64,000 bases of DNA from Amoebidium appalachense (taxonomy: Eukaryota > Ichthyosporea). Below, piece by piece: positions 48,896 to 63,313 of this stretch. Made by a program: the position numbers and the translations under genes. Position 1 is the first letter of the stretch; each line of letters starts with the position of its first letter. The notes beneath the pieces were generated by a model that was not told the DNA's origin, did not search any database, and saw only the letters and a program-made list of their open reading frames with translations. The stretch lies in NCBI GenBank assembly GCA_963693365.1, contig CAVNZM010000004.1, positions 12,276,001-12,340,000 of the forward strand. The letters run 5' to 3'.

Positions 48896-50086
48896 CTTGT
48901 TACATGTGGTACGCAGCATGGGTACAGATAACAACGGCCACACTCACACGGACATGCAAAAAAGATAATGCAACACGTGTTGGGTCTATTTTATAAGAGA
49001 AGGCCAAACATCAACGAGAGAGGGGAGGGGGGGAGGGGGGAGGGGGGGGGGGGGGGGGGGGGGACAAGGAGTTGTCGGGAGCAAATATTACAGGTTAGTA
49101 CCCGGGGAGAAGGAACGGGGGGGGGGGGGGGGGGGGGGGGGGAGGGGGGCAACACATCGAACAACAAAGATGTACCAGAAAAGCATGGCACAGTACACAG
49201 CAAGACATGCAAAGCGGACTCGATCATGCAACCTCCTTAGTGCCGCAGAGGGAGGGGAGGAAAGGTTTGAAGAAAGGGAGGGGGTAGGTGAGCAAGTGGG
49301 CGGGCAGCGCCGAGGGAGGGAAGGGGGGGGGGGGGGGGGGGGGGAAGGATAAGGAAACAAAAGCAGCCCAACACTGAAATGAGAGGAATTTGGGGGGGTG
49401 TATGGTGTGTGGGTGTCTGCGGGCCAAGGTGGGAAGGCGGGCGGGGGGGGGGGGGAGGGGGGGGGGGGGGAAGGGGGGAAGAGAGGAGGGGGAGGGAGTT
49501 GGGAAAAGGGGGTGGCCGGGGGGGAGGGGGGGGAGGGGGGGGGGGGGGGGGGGGATAAGGGTAAAGAAACAAAAGGCAGCCCAACCCTGAAATGGAGAAG
49601 GAGCCTCGGGATCACGGTATGGTGTGTGAGTGAGTGCGTGGAAAGGTGGGCTGGGGAGGAGGGGGGAGAGGGGGAGGGGGGAGAGGGGGAGGGGGGAGGA
49701 GGGGGGAGGGGGGAGGTTATAGTGTACGAGTACATACTTATGACGAAACAACACAATCCTCTGCAAAGCACACATAAGGAGTGTACATCAATAGCTAACC
49801 CCAATCCCAGGGTGGGCAAGACATACAGTACACGGGGGAGGGGGAGAGGGGGGGGGGGGGGGGGGGGGGGGGGGGAGGGGGTTTAAGTGAGGAAAAGCCT
49901 TTAGGGAGCCAATTACTCCGAAAGCCGCCGCGGCATATCAAAGAGCTCCATATGCTATGGAGGAAGAGAGACACACAGGAAAAAAGACGCGAGAGACTTG
50001 AACTCTAAAGGGGGGGCACAGGGTGATGAGGTTTGTGCAAACAGCCAATTCAGAGGGTTTGAATGCAGGTACCGGTGTGTGTGTGT

Positions 50087-50141
<55 letters not shown>

Positions 50142-51377
50142 TCTTTAAACACTACCTTCTTTAGTTTGGCCTCTGTGTCAGCATTGTTTCGAAGATCAAT
50201 CTTGGTCCCAACAAGAACGATGGGGACATTCGGACAATGATGCTTCGCCTCCACAGCCTGGAAGATTGTGGCATCTAGTCAGCATTGGGCTTCGACTCAC
50301 TCCATCTCCCAGTTTTCCAAACGACAAGAAAACAGGTGGGTAGTGGTTCAGAGATGAAAATCTTTGCCCCAGCCCCTTTCCCTCCATCAATCCCCCCCTT
50401 CCCCCCTCCCTCCAGGAGCAAACACTCATATGCAAGCATGCTCTCAAACACCTACCCACTTCTCGGCAACGTTGTAATAGCTGTCTGGGTCCTCAACAGA
50501 AAAGCAAATCATAATAACACTGGACTTGGGGTACGATAGAGGTCGAAGACGATCGTAATCTTCTTGGCCAGCCGTATCCCAGATGGTCAGCTCGACTGGT
50601 TTTCCGTCCACCTCTAGCGTAGGGACACATGTAAGTGCTTCAAAGACCTCAGGTTACCACAGCACCCAGCACGCTTCCCAGGCAGCTACACAACCAGGGG
50701 AGGGCCTCGGGAGGGGGTGGGGCAGAGGAGGGGGGGGTGGGGAAGTGGGGGGATTATTTGCCTCAAGCAAGCTCATTACATCACAGATATTTATATAGAG
50801 CGGTATAATTGTAGGGAATGTTAGCCGGCTAAGAAATTTCTAAATAGATAAAACTACGAAAAAAAGTCAGATTGCTTGCGCACTTTGCTGGTTGTAAGAC
50901 TCTGCTGGTTAGGAGATCCAACAAGAAAGCTTAAGGCTTATCTGCCGGTAATACTAACATGCATAGAGATCATTCGCTATGCATCCTCCAGGCACGCATT
51001 ATGCAGAGGACGCAGCAACACAAGCCAGTTTGGTATCTAAACCCTCTCTTAAGAGTAGGCATGCGGAGTTTTGGGAACATGTGAGAAAGAAACCAAGTGC
51101 ACGATGATAAAAAGCAAAGCCACGAGACTCACAAGCTGACTCCCACCTCTGCTTTCCCCACATGCCCAAAAACGCCTCCCCATCCTGCTGTTCTATAAAC
51201 AACGTGTTTTCATAAACATGACCAAGACATACGCATTTCGGTAACTGATGCCTCGAAGACCGTTGGTGTGTAGACGTCAGGCCACTGCCCCTTAACAAAC
51301 ATGATGATCAAATTTGTCTTTCCAACGGCACCGTCGCCCACCACAATAACCTTTCTCCTTGTGACAGCAGGCGGCAT
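46452..51377 (-). CDS. Rho-family small GTPase, complete
   Basis: Exons 51377-51233, 50613-50456, 50257-50156, 47568-47461 and 46523-46452 join in phase to 194 codons plus stop, the usual Rho length. Rho proteins switch actin, polarity and vesicle effectors at membranes. G1 is GDGAVGKT (14-21), switch I Thr T39 in YTPTVFE, G3 DTAGQE (61-66) followed by [12 protein letters not shown]4 TKID (119-122) and G5 ECSAK (160-164). A Rho-type insert (residues 124-145) lies between G4 and G5. The end CSLL is a CaaX box with terminal Leu, predicting geranylgeranylation. The residue after GKT is Asn22 where Rac/Rho/Cdc42 normally have Cys. Features are shared between Rac, Cdc42 and RhoA, so I do not assign a subfamily. 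Confidence 0.94.
46608..46712 (-). repeat. Family A-like repeat, opposite orientation, short
   Basis: On the minus strand: G run, GGTTGAATGTGTCATAGTAC, GAAGTACACATTCAC, ending at GAATCTGGGGGTGGG. In the last intron of the Rho gene. Confidence 0.65.
46760..47115. repeat. Tandem repeat of CCGGGGGGAGTCCCTTTCAG type
   Basis: About five units carry GAGT[CC][CT]CTTTCAGAG followed by GCCCG and GT[TG]TGA[AG]TGTGACCCAAAT, separated by C runs that grow to about 50 nt (47019-47068). In the last intron of the Rho gene. Confidence 0.85.
47970..48065 (+). repeat. Diverged family A-like repeat
   Basis: GTTACGAAGTACGAAGTATA, then ACAACACAAGCAGATTG and CCATCATCGGGGG. Further weak relatives lie at 48320-48430 and 49715-49800 in the same intron and at 16380-16450 in nardilysin. 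Confidence 0.55.
48640..49880. repeat. G-run-punctuated repeats in a Rho intron
   Basis: The 2.6-kb intron between exons 50257-50156 and 47568-47461 is a mosaic of 50-100-bp unique pieces separated by G runs. Two pieces (GGATAAGG[AG][AT]AA, ACAAAAG[GC]AGCCCAAC and GTATGGTGTGTG) recur at 49347-49412 and 49554-49630. Confidence 0.8.
50088..50140. repeat. 53-nt poly-G run at a Rho 5' splice site
   Basis: In gene sense the intron reads GTAGTGTTTAAAGAT followed by about 53 C. Confidence 0.95.
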
Positions 51378-52844
51378 TTTCGTTTATGTATGCTATGTGC
51401 CAGAAAGCAGTAAAAAGGTTTACGGGCGATGTCCTCAAAAGTCAAAACCCTGTTCAGCCAAAAAGGGTATGCCAAGCATAACCCGCAAAAGAAAGCCGAT
51501 GATAAATTCCTTAGCAAAGAGAAATTAAACCAGTTGTCTTCTCTGTTATTTAGTGACTACCACGGGAAAAACTCTTCTGCTTGTTGGCTCACTAAACAAC
51601 TGAGTCCGTTTGGCCCTTGAACGGACACAACAAGGCCGCCCCTTGTTGCCACAACTTGTTCCAAGAGTGGTGCGCCGGTGGTGCCATTTGATTGGTCGCA
51701 TCTTCTGTAGTTAATGCGGATTGGTTACTGTGACACCGCGTCCGGAGACGGGTAAACAAAATGCTAAGGGCTGCTCTAGAGAAGAAAATAACTCCTGTTT
51801 GATGTGTTATAAACCTTATTATATTCAACTTTATATGAGTAAAGGTTTCCAATATAACTTTTTCATGTATATATAAAAAAGAAAAAGCCTTATACTTCAG
51901 AAGCGTATTTGAGGAAGGTCTTAAAAACTTATGAACAACTAATTAGCTACAGCGTTTACACACCTCTGCGTCTCAAACCAGCTGGGCCACGGCCCTCAGA
52001 GGGCCGTGCTTGGGCTTTGCGGTCAGTACGGTCACTGGTGTTCAGTGCACGTAAGGGCCCTAAGGGGGGGAAGGGGGCTGGGGGCCACTTTTAGGTGTGA
52101 ATTGAACATGCTGTGCTGTCCATTTTTTCGCCTAGATTTAGAAGGGTGTAATTTTGACATCTTGGAAGCCGCCAGCCAATAAACAACATTAACGTGTGTG
52201 GCGTGCCTAGGCTGATGAAACTGCAGGCCTTTACAATTTACGTGACGGGTTGAGTCATCGGTCGGATGCATGGTCTGTTGGATTCCGTGGCAAGCACCCA
52301 TGAGCCTGTAGTTGACGATCAGTTATTGAGTAGAACAAATCCGAAAAATAGAAATCGACAGTTGTATTCCTAGGGCGACCGTCTGCTGAAAGGGGTGGAA
52401 GCCATTCCATCTTTGAGTGACTAACAATCATAGGATAGGTGTCCTTGCCTACTTATGCTGGGAGTGTCGAGAGTGCGGGAGTGTGATAAAGTGGGGAAAG
52501 GGGGAGTGAAAACGGAGACTTATATAAAGTGGTGGGAGGCAGCTCCCCGCGCGGGGAAAAGGGGAGGGGGGAAGGAGTAGGGGCGAACAAGAGGAAAGCT
52601 TAGATTTCAAGGGACGGTTGAGATGGGGCATGGTGAGAGTGCCACGGGACTCAAAGGTTAAAGGATAATGAAGGGGGGTGGACGGAGAAAGGGCTGGGGA
52701 ATGGTTTAAAGGGAAGGGAATGTGTAGGAAGATGGCCCAAGGCAGTGTGACCATGGGTGCACAAGCAGATCGATTCTTTTAACCCATGATCCTCCTCATC
52801 TCCCTCCCCTAGTCCCCCCCTCTCTTTCCCCGCCACCGCCCCCC

Positions 52845-52899
<55 letters not shown>

Positions 52900-53920
52900 C
52901 CTTACTCTAGAAATCTCAGACCTGGTCCCGACCCACAGTGGAATACTATGTTACCAGCCCCCCTCTCCCCCCCCCCCCCCCCCCCCCCCGAGCACCCCCA
53001 CCCACCCCCCCGCCCCTCCCTCCCTCCACACACACACACACACCTCCCACAGCCCTTCCCCCATCCCTCCCCCCCCTTTCGCTGCTGGTCTCTGACAAAG
53101 ACGACGGGTATGGTGACCCACCCATTTTGAAGTGAGAAGCAGTACCTGGGTTTTGTCGGCAAGGTTAGCAAACGGGCACTGTGGATGACTTCCCTCCCCC
53201 CTCCCCCCTTCCCCCCCTCCTCCCCCCCCCCCCCCCCCCCGCCCTCCTCTCCGCTCGAAGGGTGCGCTCTGCTCACTGTGCATAGCTTATTACTCTTTAT
53301 TTGTGCTTTGCACTGAGTCTCTGCATTGTGTTGTCCGTCGACATCAATGAATATACTTCGCACAGCTCACACCCATTCTACCTCCCTCTCCATCCCCTCC
53401 CCCCACCCTCCCCTCTCCGCCCCCCCCTTTCTCGGCCCCCCTTTCACCTCTGTGGGGCCCCTTTCATCCCTCAATCACACACGCGCACACTGTGGCACTT
53501 GAACAATATTTACTTTCGTACAACAGCGTGCACGTGCATGTCCCGGCTGATTTCTTAGGGGATTGTGTGCACGTGTTTGGGGTGGGAGGGGGCTGGGGGG
53601 CTCAGGGAGGAATCCTTATGCTCGAAACAATCTCGAGGCTTGGGTGGGTGGGTGAGGCACGGTTGCCGAGGTTTCAGCCACCAGCAACGAATACTTCACC
53701 ATGATCTTGAAGGGTGGTTTACCAAAAAATATTCACTAATTAGTGATTTTAAGATGTCTCAACCTATAGCTAGAGTTTCACTTACTTCGGCCGAGACGTT
53801 TCTAAAGTCGACGACCATAGAGACTGGAGGAACTGTTACGTTACAGTAAGATATTAATTTTTGGTAAAAATATAACCGCGGTGGGGAGGGGAGGGAGTCA
53901 TTTTTTGTGCGTGCGTGTGT

Positions 53921-53954
<34 letters not shown>

Positions 53955-54070
53955 GCCCGGCAAAGGCCATGTAATTTTTTATTTATATAATGACTTTATT
54001 GATATGCTCATCAAAAGAGAAGCATTTGAGATATCACAGATATCTCAGGGAAGAAAAATACAAAAATGTC
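51378..54070. other. Intergenic, upstream of the Rho gene
   Basis: No gene recognised. 51378-52640 is ordinary unique sequence and should contain the Rho promoter. 52780-53470 is C-rich with a (CA)n array (52860-52897) and a family A-like repeat. A short plus-strand frame at 53750-53849 (MSQPIARVSLTSAET) has no visible family or splice context. A G run stands at 53921-53953. Confidence 0.5.
53265..53400 (-). repeat. Family A-like repeat, opposite orientation
   Basis: On the minus strand: GCGAAGTATATTCATTGATG, GACAACACAATGCAGAGAC, GCAAAGCACAAATAAAGAG, GAGCAGAGCGCACCCTTCG, preceded by a G-rich run (C-rich on plus). The homopolymer therefore inverts with the element and belongs to it. Confidence 0.65.
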
Positions 54071-55160
54071 TTACTCTCGGATACGGAGGAGATCACGACT
54101 AAGATAATCATATTCCCGAAAAAACTCATTAAACATACGGTGATTTAAGAGATAGTCAAGAGAAGTAATATCAGGATTATCTAAGTAAGCTAATCGTCTA
54201 AGTTTGTACGGAATAATCTGAGATAAATAAATACATCTATCTAGATGTTTTCGAGAGAAAGGTTCAGCACAAAAGTGACACAAACATTTATGGAAACAAA
54301 GGTTACAACGCCAAAACAAACACTTCCAAGCAATATCACAAGAAGGGGTAAGAATGGCAAGATCAGTAAGTGTGGTAGGTTTACGAGAGGAGGGAGAAAT
54401 ATAAGTAGCTATTTTACATTACGATTGCAGAGTAAATAAACGAGTCTCTAAAATAAAAAGAAGGACAGGCTCAAGAGTCCTACCGTGATACTCTTTATCG
54501 CAAGGATGAAGTAAAGGATATTGAGCATGAAACCAAGTAACATATTGCTGATAAATAGTGGAAGAGAGATTTAACGGAGAGATATATATTTAAGAGGATA
54601 TCTCGGAATGGGAGAGAGATTGGGGATGGGACATTTTGCACGAATATTAGAAATGGGAACAGGTGCTAAAGAAGGAAAAATTGCATCAAGGGATGATAAG
54701 GGGGAAGCCTAACCAAATGAAACAGAAGCGAAGGCCTAATTCATTCATACGTTGACTCGCTGGAGAGAGACCAAAAACACTCAACAAGGGAGCCGCCAAA
54801 GGATACCTACGCGAGGTTCGAGAAACAAACTGGATGAATTCACGCTGAAAGGAATCAAATTCTCGTAGAGCTGCACGCTGTTGCCGTGGAGGGGCACACA
54901 AGAGTACCGGGAGGCCATATTCGAAACATGGACGAAGAAAAACTTTATAAAGAGTGAGTAAATTAGCAGGATGAACATTAGAGATATTTTCAAGAATTCC
55001 TTGATAGATATGGAGGCGACCACGTGCACGGGAAATGCGTGAAGTCAAAAGGCGTTCAAAGCAAATACCCTGAGACGTGAAAGGAATACCTAAATAGTCA
55101 TAGGAGGAGACAACGGGGATAGGTTGATTGTTCAGTGTGGTGGTGTATTTTGTAGTGTAT
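54071..55160 (-). mobile_element. 5'-truncated LINE remnant with C-terminal CCHC motif
   Basis: The minus strand starts in the late RT region (SSYDYLGIPFTSQ), continues ISRARGRLHIYQGILE and VFLRPCFEYGLPVLL, then breaks frame several times and ends in LCFHKCLCHFCAEPFSRKH, LDRC and DYLLNHRMFNEFFREYDYL. The C-x2-C-x7-H-x3-C pattern is a CCHC knuckle as in many LINE C-termini. It matches the 6.7-8.0 kb LINE in order of motifs, with low residue identity. Several frameshifts make it a dead copy. No A-tail was found. Confidence 0.72.
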
Positions 55161-56635
55161 TCACTGTATTTTCGTATACTTATGTGTGTGTCGGTGTGTG
55201 TAGGTGTACAAGAGCAGACCGTGTAAACCAGCTATGCTATAAGGTGCTCAGCCAACAGTAGTTACACCAAAGAGGGGTGAGGCCTGGGGAGGCCGTCACC
55301 ACACCCCCCTATCTACTGTGTGGTCTAGAATGGATCTAGTGGACTAGCGCCAAAGTCCCTGCCCCAGGCGTCCTTATAGCTAAGCGTGCTGGTGTTGCCG
55401 GTGTATGGCGTGTGTGCTAACCCCCTAAGCACAGACGAGAAACTTTACGGGAACTGCTGTACACTGCAAAGAAGTTGTGTGTGTGTGTGGTGAGGTGAGT
55501 TCGGGCTACAGTTTTTTCAATAGCTGGCTATCAGGTCAAGATCTATTCCTATTGGTCGAAAATTAAATGTGGATATATGGGTGTATTTCTGATATCTCAT
55601 TGGTGACTAACACTATGCATTTATCCAATCCGATAATAGCAATTGTTCAACCGTGTTCATCTATGGTACGTGGGTTCATTTTACATTAGGAGCTATCTAA
55701 TAACGTAAAACATAAACAAATCATGAATAAATTATAAGAATACTATTGAATCAGAAACCGAACTAGTTTAGGGATGAATCAACATTTTACATGCAACCAA
55801 AATTCAAATTATATCTACAAGTCAGAATTGTGAGATACGTACATACCCTTTCCCACAGATCTATGGTCTAGAGACTGATCTATTTCCGATATACGGGTGT
55901 CTGGGTGTATACGTGTGTGCAGGTGTTTGTGTGTGCATGGTGTGTGTATGTTGTATGTGATTGTGGGTGTGTTTGTATACGTGTTTGTGTGTGTGTGTTA
56001 TGCAGATGTGGTCACCCCGGGTTGTTGGGTTGGGTGGGTGGGGGGGGGGGGGGGGGGGGGGGGGGAGGGAAAGAGGGGGAAAGGGAAGAAGGGGAGAGAA
56101 GAGGAGAGAAAGAGGGATGGGGGGGAGAGAGGAGGGGGGGGAGGGGGGGGGGGGGGGGGGGGAGGACGGGGAATGGAGGGGAAGGGGGGGTTGTTTATAT
56201 CTTAGCTATCACTAACCATATCTAGGTACTAAGGGGGGGGGGGGGGGGGGGGGGGGAGGGGGCGGGGGCGGTTAGTATAAGGAAGTTAGTATGGTTAGTG
56301 GGGGTGGGTTAGTGGGGTTCTGAAGGGATCTGTGTGTCGGTGTGTGCTTGTGTTCGTGTGTGCGCGTGTGGGTGTGCGCGTGTGTAGGTGTGTGTGTGTG
56401 TGTGTGTGTGCGTGTTGGTGTACGCGCGTGCAGATGTGTGTGTGTGTGCGTGTGTGTGTGTGTGTGTGTATTGTGTGTGTGTGTGTGTTAGTGGATGTGC
56501 GTGTATGTGTGTGTGTATGTATGTGTGTGTGTGGATGTGTATGTGTGTTGGGAGGGGAACTCTGTGGGGCACCCGGTCAGTTGTGTGTGTTGTTAGTGGT
56601 TATTAAGGGGGTGTTAGGTTGAGTAGGGTTGAATC
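55161..56635. other. Unassigned region with G-runs and GT-rich DNA
   Basis: No gene recognised. 55161-55480 and 55500-55850 are unique. G-rich runs occupy 56041-56190 and 56234-56270, and an irregular GT/CG-rich stretch 56330-56550. It separates two retroelement remnants. Confidence 0.5.
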
Positions 56636-58523
56636 TCAGAGAGTGCATTTAGGCAGCGGTTGAAGAGGTCTTGTGGGAGTCGGTGTTGGAGAGGTAGGAA
56701 TGCGGATGTGATAGTGTGCCATGGACCGGTATTTTAGGGATTGGAATTCGAGGGCCAGGATCAGGAGTTGGGGAAGGAAGAGGAGAGGGATAGAGGTGTT
56801 TGCCCATGCTCGAATGTATGCTCCCGTGACTGTCGCTTTTTTCGCTTGTTTTGATTGGTACGAGTGCCAGTGTTTAAACCGTGTGATCTTCTGTGGTTCC
56901 CCAGCTAGGATTTGATCTACGTTTTTGTTGTGGTAGGTGCAAATGAGTCCGTATGGTGTGCATTCCAAATCCACTTCGAGCATCTTGATGAATTCGCTTC
57001 GGGTTCGCTCTCAAGAGTGAGGTCAGGGGGGTAGCACTCATTATAGAGCATACGTTTCAGGGGGCGTACCAAATCCGTGTGGTTTGTGATGGTGTCGGGA
57101 GTGAAGAACGCAATGTATGCATCATCCATGTATCGTGCCCCTACCGCTACTATCCTGAGGAAAGTGATGTGGGTGCGTAGGTTTTTTATCAATGCATTTT
57201 CCCCGTGCGAGAATACTATGATAGCATTGGGTGCACTGGTGGGGGAACCCATAGGGATGCCGACAAATTGCCTTACGATCTGTGCTACACCTACCAGGAA
57301 GAAGGCATTTTCTAAGTCGAAGCGCACAATATCCCGGATCTGTACTAGGCTTAAGCGAATGTACTGCTTGTTTGGGTGGGGGCCTACCTTGCCGTCAGCT
57401 TTTCTACCGATTGATACCGACACATATGCGTTATGAGAGAACTTTTGTGCTGCCATGTCTAGTAACCACTCGATTGCAGCTAGGATGTCGCTGTGTTTTA
57501 AGTTGGTGAACATAATTTTCACGTCGACTACTACTTGTGTGCATTTGACGGTTTCACCCGGGAACTGTTTGGAGAGGAGGTTGTTCGTCATGTGCACGAA
57601 GTCCCTAATATCATGCGTGCGGTTAATGGTGAAGGATTCGAGGGAGCATGCATGGAGTAGGGTGTTGAGAGCGCGTGCAGCAGCGCGTAGGTGGAGCTTA
57701 AGGGGGTGAGCGGTGTAGGAGACTATGGGACGGATTTTTTGGAGGTCTTTGTTTTTGTGGAGGCAGTAAGAGGAGGGGAGGGATGCATTTTTCTGTATGC
57801 GAGCTACTTTCATCCATTCTTTGCGTGTGAGTTCATCGGGGCGGATGTAAGAGAAGAGGAGGTGTTGCGGTGTGAGGGAGGAGGGGGAGGTAGTGATCTG
57901 GGTCGTGCAGGAACGTGTTTGTGTATACTTCGTACGCGTGCTGGGGGCAAACGATCACAAATTCATTTCCATTTTTATCGCATGGGCCGACTACGAGATT
58001 TTTAAGACGTGTTTTCGTGTATTGAAGGTGGGGGAGAGGGGGGAATTGGTTATCGTTGCTTAGGGATTGTGTTGTGATGCGTGTGGCAAGTGTGCGGGTT
58101 AGTTGGTAGCACGCAGGGAAGTGGGGAGGGTCGCGGGAATGTAGGATTTGGGTTGCAACGAACTCATGGCAGTCTCGTGCAAAATTGAGCAAATCTAAGC
58201 GTGCTTGTTCCGTTATGGGCGGTGGTGTGTTGCGCACCGTATGCGAGGGTGTGTTGTATTTTTGGGTCGGGGAAAACTGCACCTTTGTATAGTATGTGCG
58301 GGTTGGTGTTACATGTGCATGCCGGTGGGTTGTTGGTGTCGAGGGTGCGGTGGAACTTTGTGTGTGTGTGTAGCATATCGGCAAGGGAGGGGCGAGCTGT
58401 TTCTATAATGCGGGTGCGGGGGGTGAGGAGGGCAAGAGTGCTGGGCGGGATGTTCGCATCTGTGAGGCAGGCCCGGTGTGTGTGTGTGTGTGTATGTGTG
58501 TGTGTGTGTGTGTGTGGTGTCAT
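56636..58523 (-). mobile_element. Degenerate Penelope-like reverse transcriptase
   Basis: Three consecutive frames on the minus strand, joined by frameshifts near 57.82 and 56.98 kb. The first has ARPSLADMLHTHTKF and KNLVVGPCDKNGNEFVIVCP, comparable to the early '...KPADKG...' motif of Penelope-like elements. The second (57813-56917) carries the RT core: HKNKDLQKIRPIVSY, VVVDVKIMFTNLKHSDI, VGIPMGSPTSAPNA and the catalytic box RYMDDAY. The third reads RFKHWHSYQSKQAKKATVTG. The DVK-MFTNL, G-PMGSP and Y-DD words in this order suit Penelope-like RTs. No GIY-YIG endonuclease is visible; either it is an endonuclease-lacking type or the 3' end is lost. Confidence 0.68.
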
Positions 58524-58559
58524 TTTGTGGGAATGTGCGTGCGAGGGTATGTTTGCATG

Positions 58560-61302
<2,743 letters not shown>

Positions 61303-62245
61303 CTTCTGCAACCACAAGGTCATCCCTCTCAGCACAGGCCTGTGTAATGACGGTCAGCAAGAACAGACACCACATTGAAAGGCATCTGGTCCTATCTGCA
61401 CCATCACTAGCGTGCATGTACCCTACTTGCCAGCACGAGGCCGTTGAAAGGCCTGTGCGTGAAACTATGGATACTACCTGACCAAAGCGGGCAAGGGTAA
61501 TCCATTTCCGTGTGCTTGGAGTAAAGTATCCAGCGACGCGGTTTTGCTTGCCGCTTTTATATCAGTACTGAAGTAACAATACATCCTTCCCCCCTCCCTT
61601 CCTCCCATTCCCCCTCCCCCCTCCCCCCGTTCCCGTTTTTGTTTTAAAGGAACGCCGTGTGTGTGTGTGTGTGTGTGTGTGGGAGGGGGGGGAGGAAGGG
61701 GGGGGGGGGTGCGGGGGGAGGGGAGGCAATAGTTCTGTGACCCACTCCTTCTCAGCCATATCAAACTCACCGCAGCCACTGCAGCCATTGCCCCAATCAG
61801 GTCTTTTCTCAGCTCCCTTGCCTCCTGCACCAGATAGTCCTGCACCTCCGCATCCAACGCACCCCCTCTGCTTGCCACCTGCACACGCTCAATCTTGCGC
61901 AAACACAGCCCCAACCGCGCACACAGTCCCAGCCCATGCTCTACAGCCCGTCGACCCTCTTCGGAAGCAACTAGAATCTTTTTAATTGCCAGTTGCCTTT
62001 GTGCCTCTTCAAGGACTTCACGGTTTGTGCCGGTCAATAGGGCTGGGACTAAGGGTGGTTGCTGCTGATTGGCTGTGTCTGCGTCTTGGCTCGGTTCCCG
62101 TGGCTGTTGGGTCGGCTGCTGGTTTGGCCGTTGGGTCGGCTGCTGGTTTGGCCGTTGGGTCGGCTGTTGTTGCTGGGGTGGAAGTGTCAGCAGATGAATC
62201 GAGGAGAAAAAATGCGCATGAATGCAAACAGCGACTCTGGTTTTA

Positions 62246-62281
<36 letters not shown>

Positions 62282-63130
62282 ACACACACACACAACCAAA
62301 AAAAAAAAAAGCACACACAAACACATACACACACACAAACAAACAAACAAAACAAACAAACAACACACGCCAAAAAGGTAGAGAAAGACAGACCCACCGG
62401 AAAGCAAAAAGAAGAACCAACATGTACACAAGGGTGTCAGCATGGAAGAGGACTTTGTAGTTATGCCTACTTTTCAACAAGCCACATTCGTAGGCATTGG
62501 ATTTGCTCACAAACTACATAGAAAATCAAGTGGGTTCAGAGTATCCTCTATGAATTCACCAACATCACTCCCTAATCGGTATAGCACACCAGCACGGTCA
62601 AGCAAAACGAGCAGCCCCCCCCCCCCCCCCCCCCCTCCCCCTCTACCCCCGCCCTCCCCCCATTACACTTACACACACAATATCATTGCCCTAGGCTCAA
62701 AGATATGCCAGAACATGCATATAAATCTCTCACTCAATACCAGCCGCTGACAAACCCCACCCACCCAGCACACATGAAACAACATTCAGTGATGCCCCAG
62801 CTATCCACCCACTTCAGATTCAAGCACACACGCTTAAGAATTAGCTCCCCCCCCCCCCCCCCCCCTTTCTCTCTCCTCCCTTCCGTGTAAGAGCTTAATA
62901 GCTTACTAACAAGGAACTTTGCAAACAATCGAACAGAATAAATTAGCGCAAATTAAAATGATACTTGAAAACAACCATTTTTTGTTTTCACATGTGCATG
63001 TGTGTGCATGTGTGTGCATGTGTGTGTGTGTGTGTGTGTGCGCGCGCGCTTGCGAGCTTGAACGCGCATGCGTGTGTCTGGATTTTATTATTATCATTAT
63101 CATTATTTTTATTTTGGTTTTTTTTTTTTT

Positions 63131-63162
<32 letters not shown>

Positions 63163-63313
63163 CGGCACCTCCACACTAGGGACGGAACGAGCTGTGACTA
63201 CCTTCTTGGGTGCAAATTTGTTGGGCTTTGGCTTTGGTGGCTCGAGATTCTTGAACCCTTCCCGGGCTCTGATGCGAAACTCTGCTGCTGCGATGTCAAA
63301 TAGACGCACAAAC
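61303..63313 (-). CDS. Unrecognised gene, three internal exons
   Basis: Exons 63313-63169, 62172-61771 and 61339-61303 share one strand and agree in phase. Exon 1 encodes FVRLFDIAAAEFRIRAREGF, then a Pro/Lys-rich linker (NLEPPKPKPNKFAPKK). The second starts with a Gln/Pro repeat (QQPTQRPN unit, about three copies, 24-bp DNA repeat) and continues as a mainly helical region: REVLEEAQRQLAIKKILVAS, GRRAVEHGLGLCARLGLC, VQDYLVQEARELRKDLIGAM. The third gives ACAERDDLVVAEG. The Ala/Leu-rich amphipathic helices could be a coiled coil or a helical bundle of the vinculin/talin sort, but I do not recognise the family. The upstream exon would lie beyond the right edge, and the end of the gene was not found. 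Confidence 0.55.
62104..62172. repeat. 24-bp coding tandem repeat (PTQRPNQQ)
   Basis: TTGGGTCGGCTGCTGGTTTG followed by GCCG occurs in nearly perfect tandem copies inside the open frame of the unrecognised gene, encoding the Gln/Pro repeat. Confidence 0.85.
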
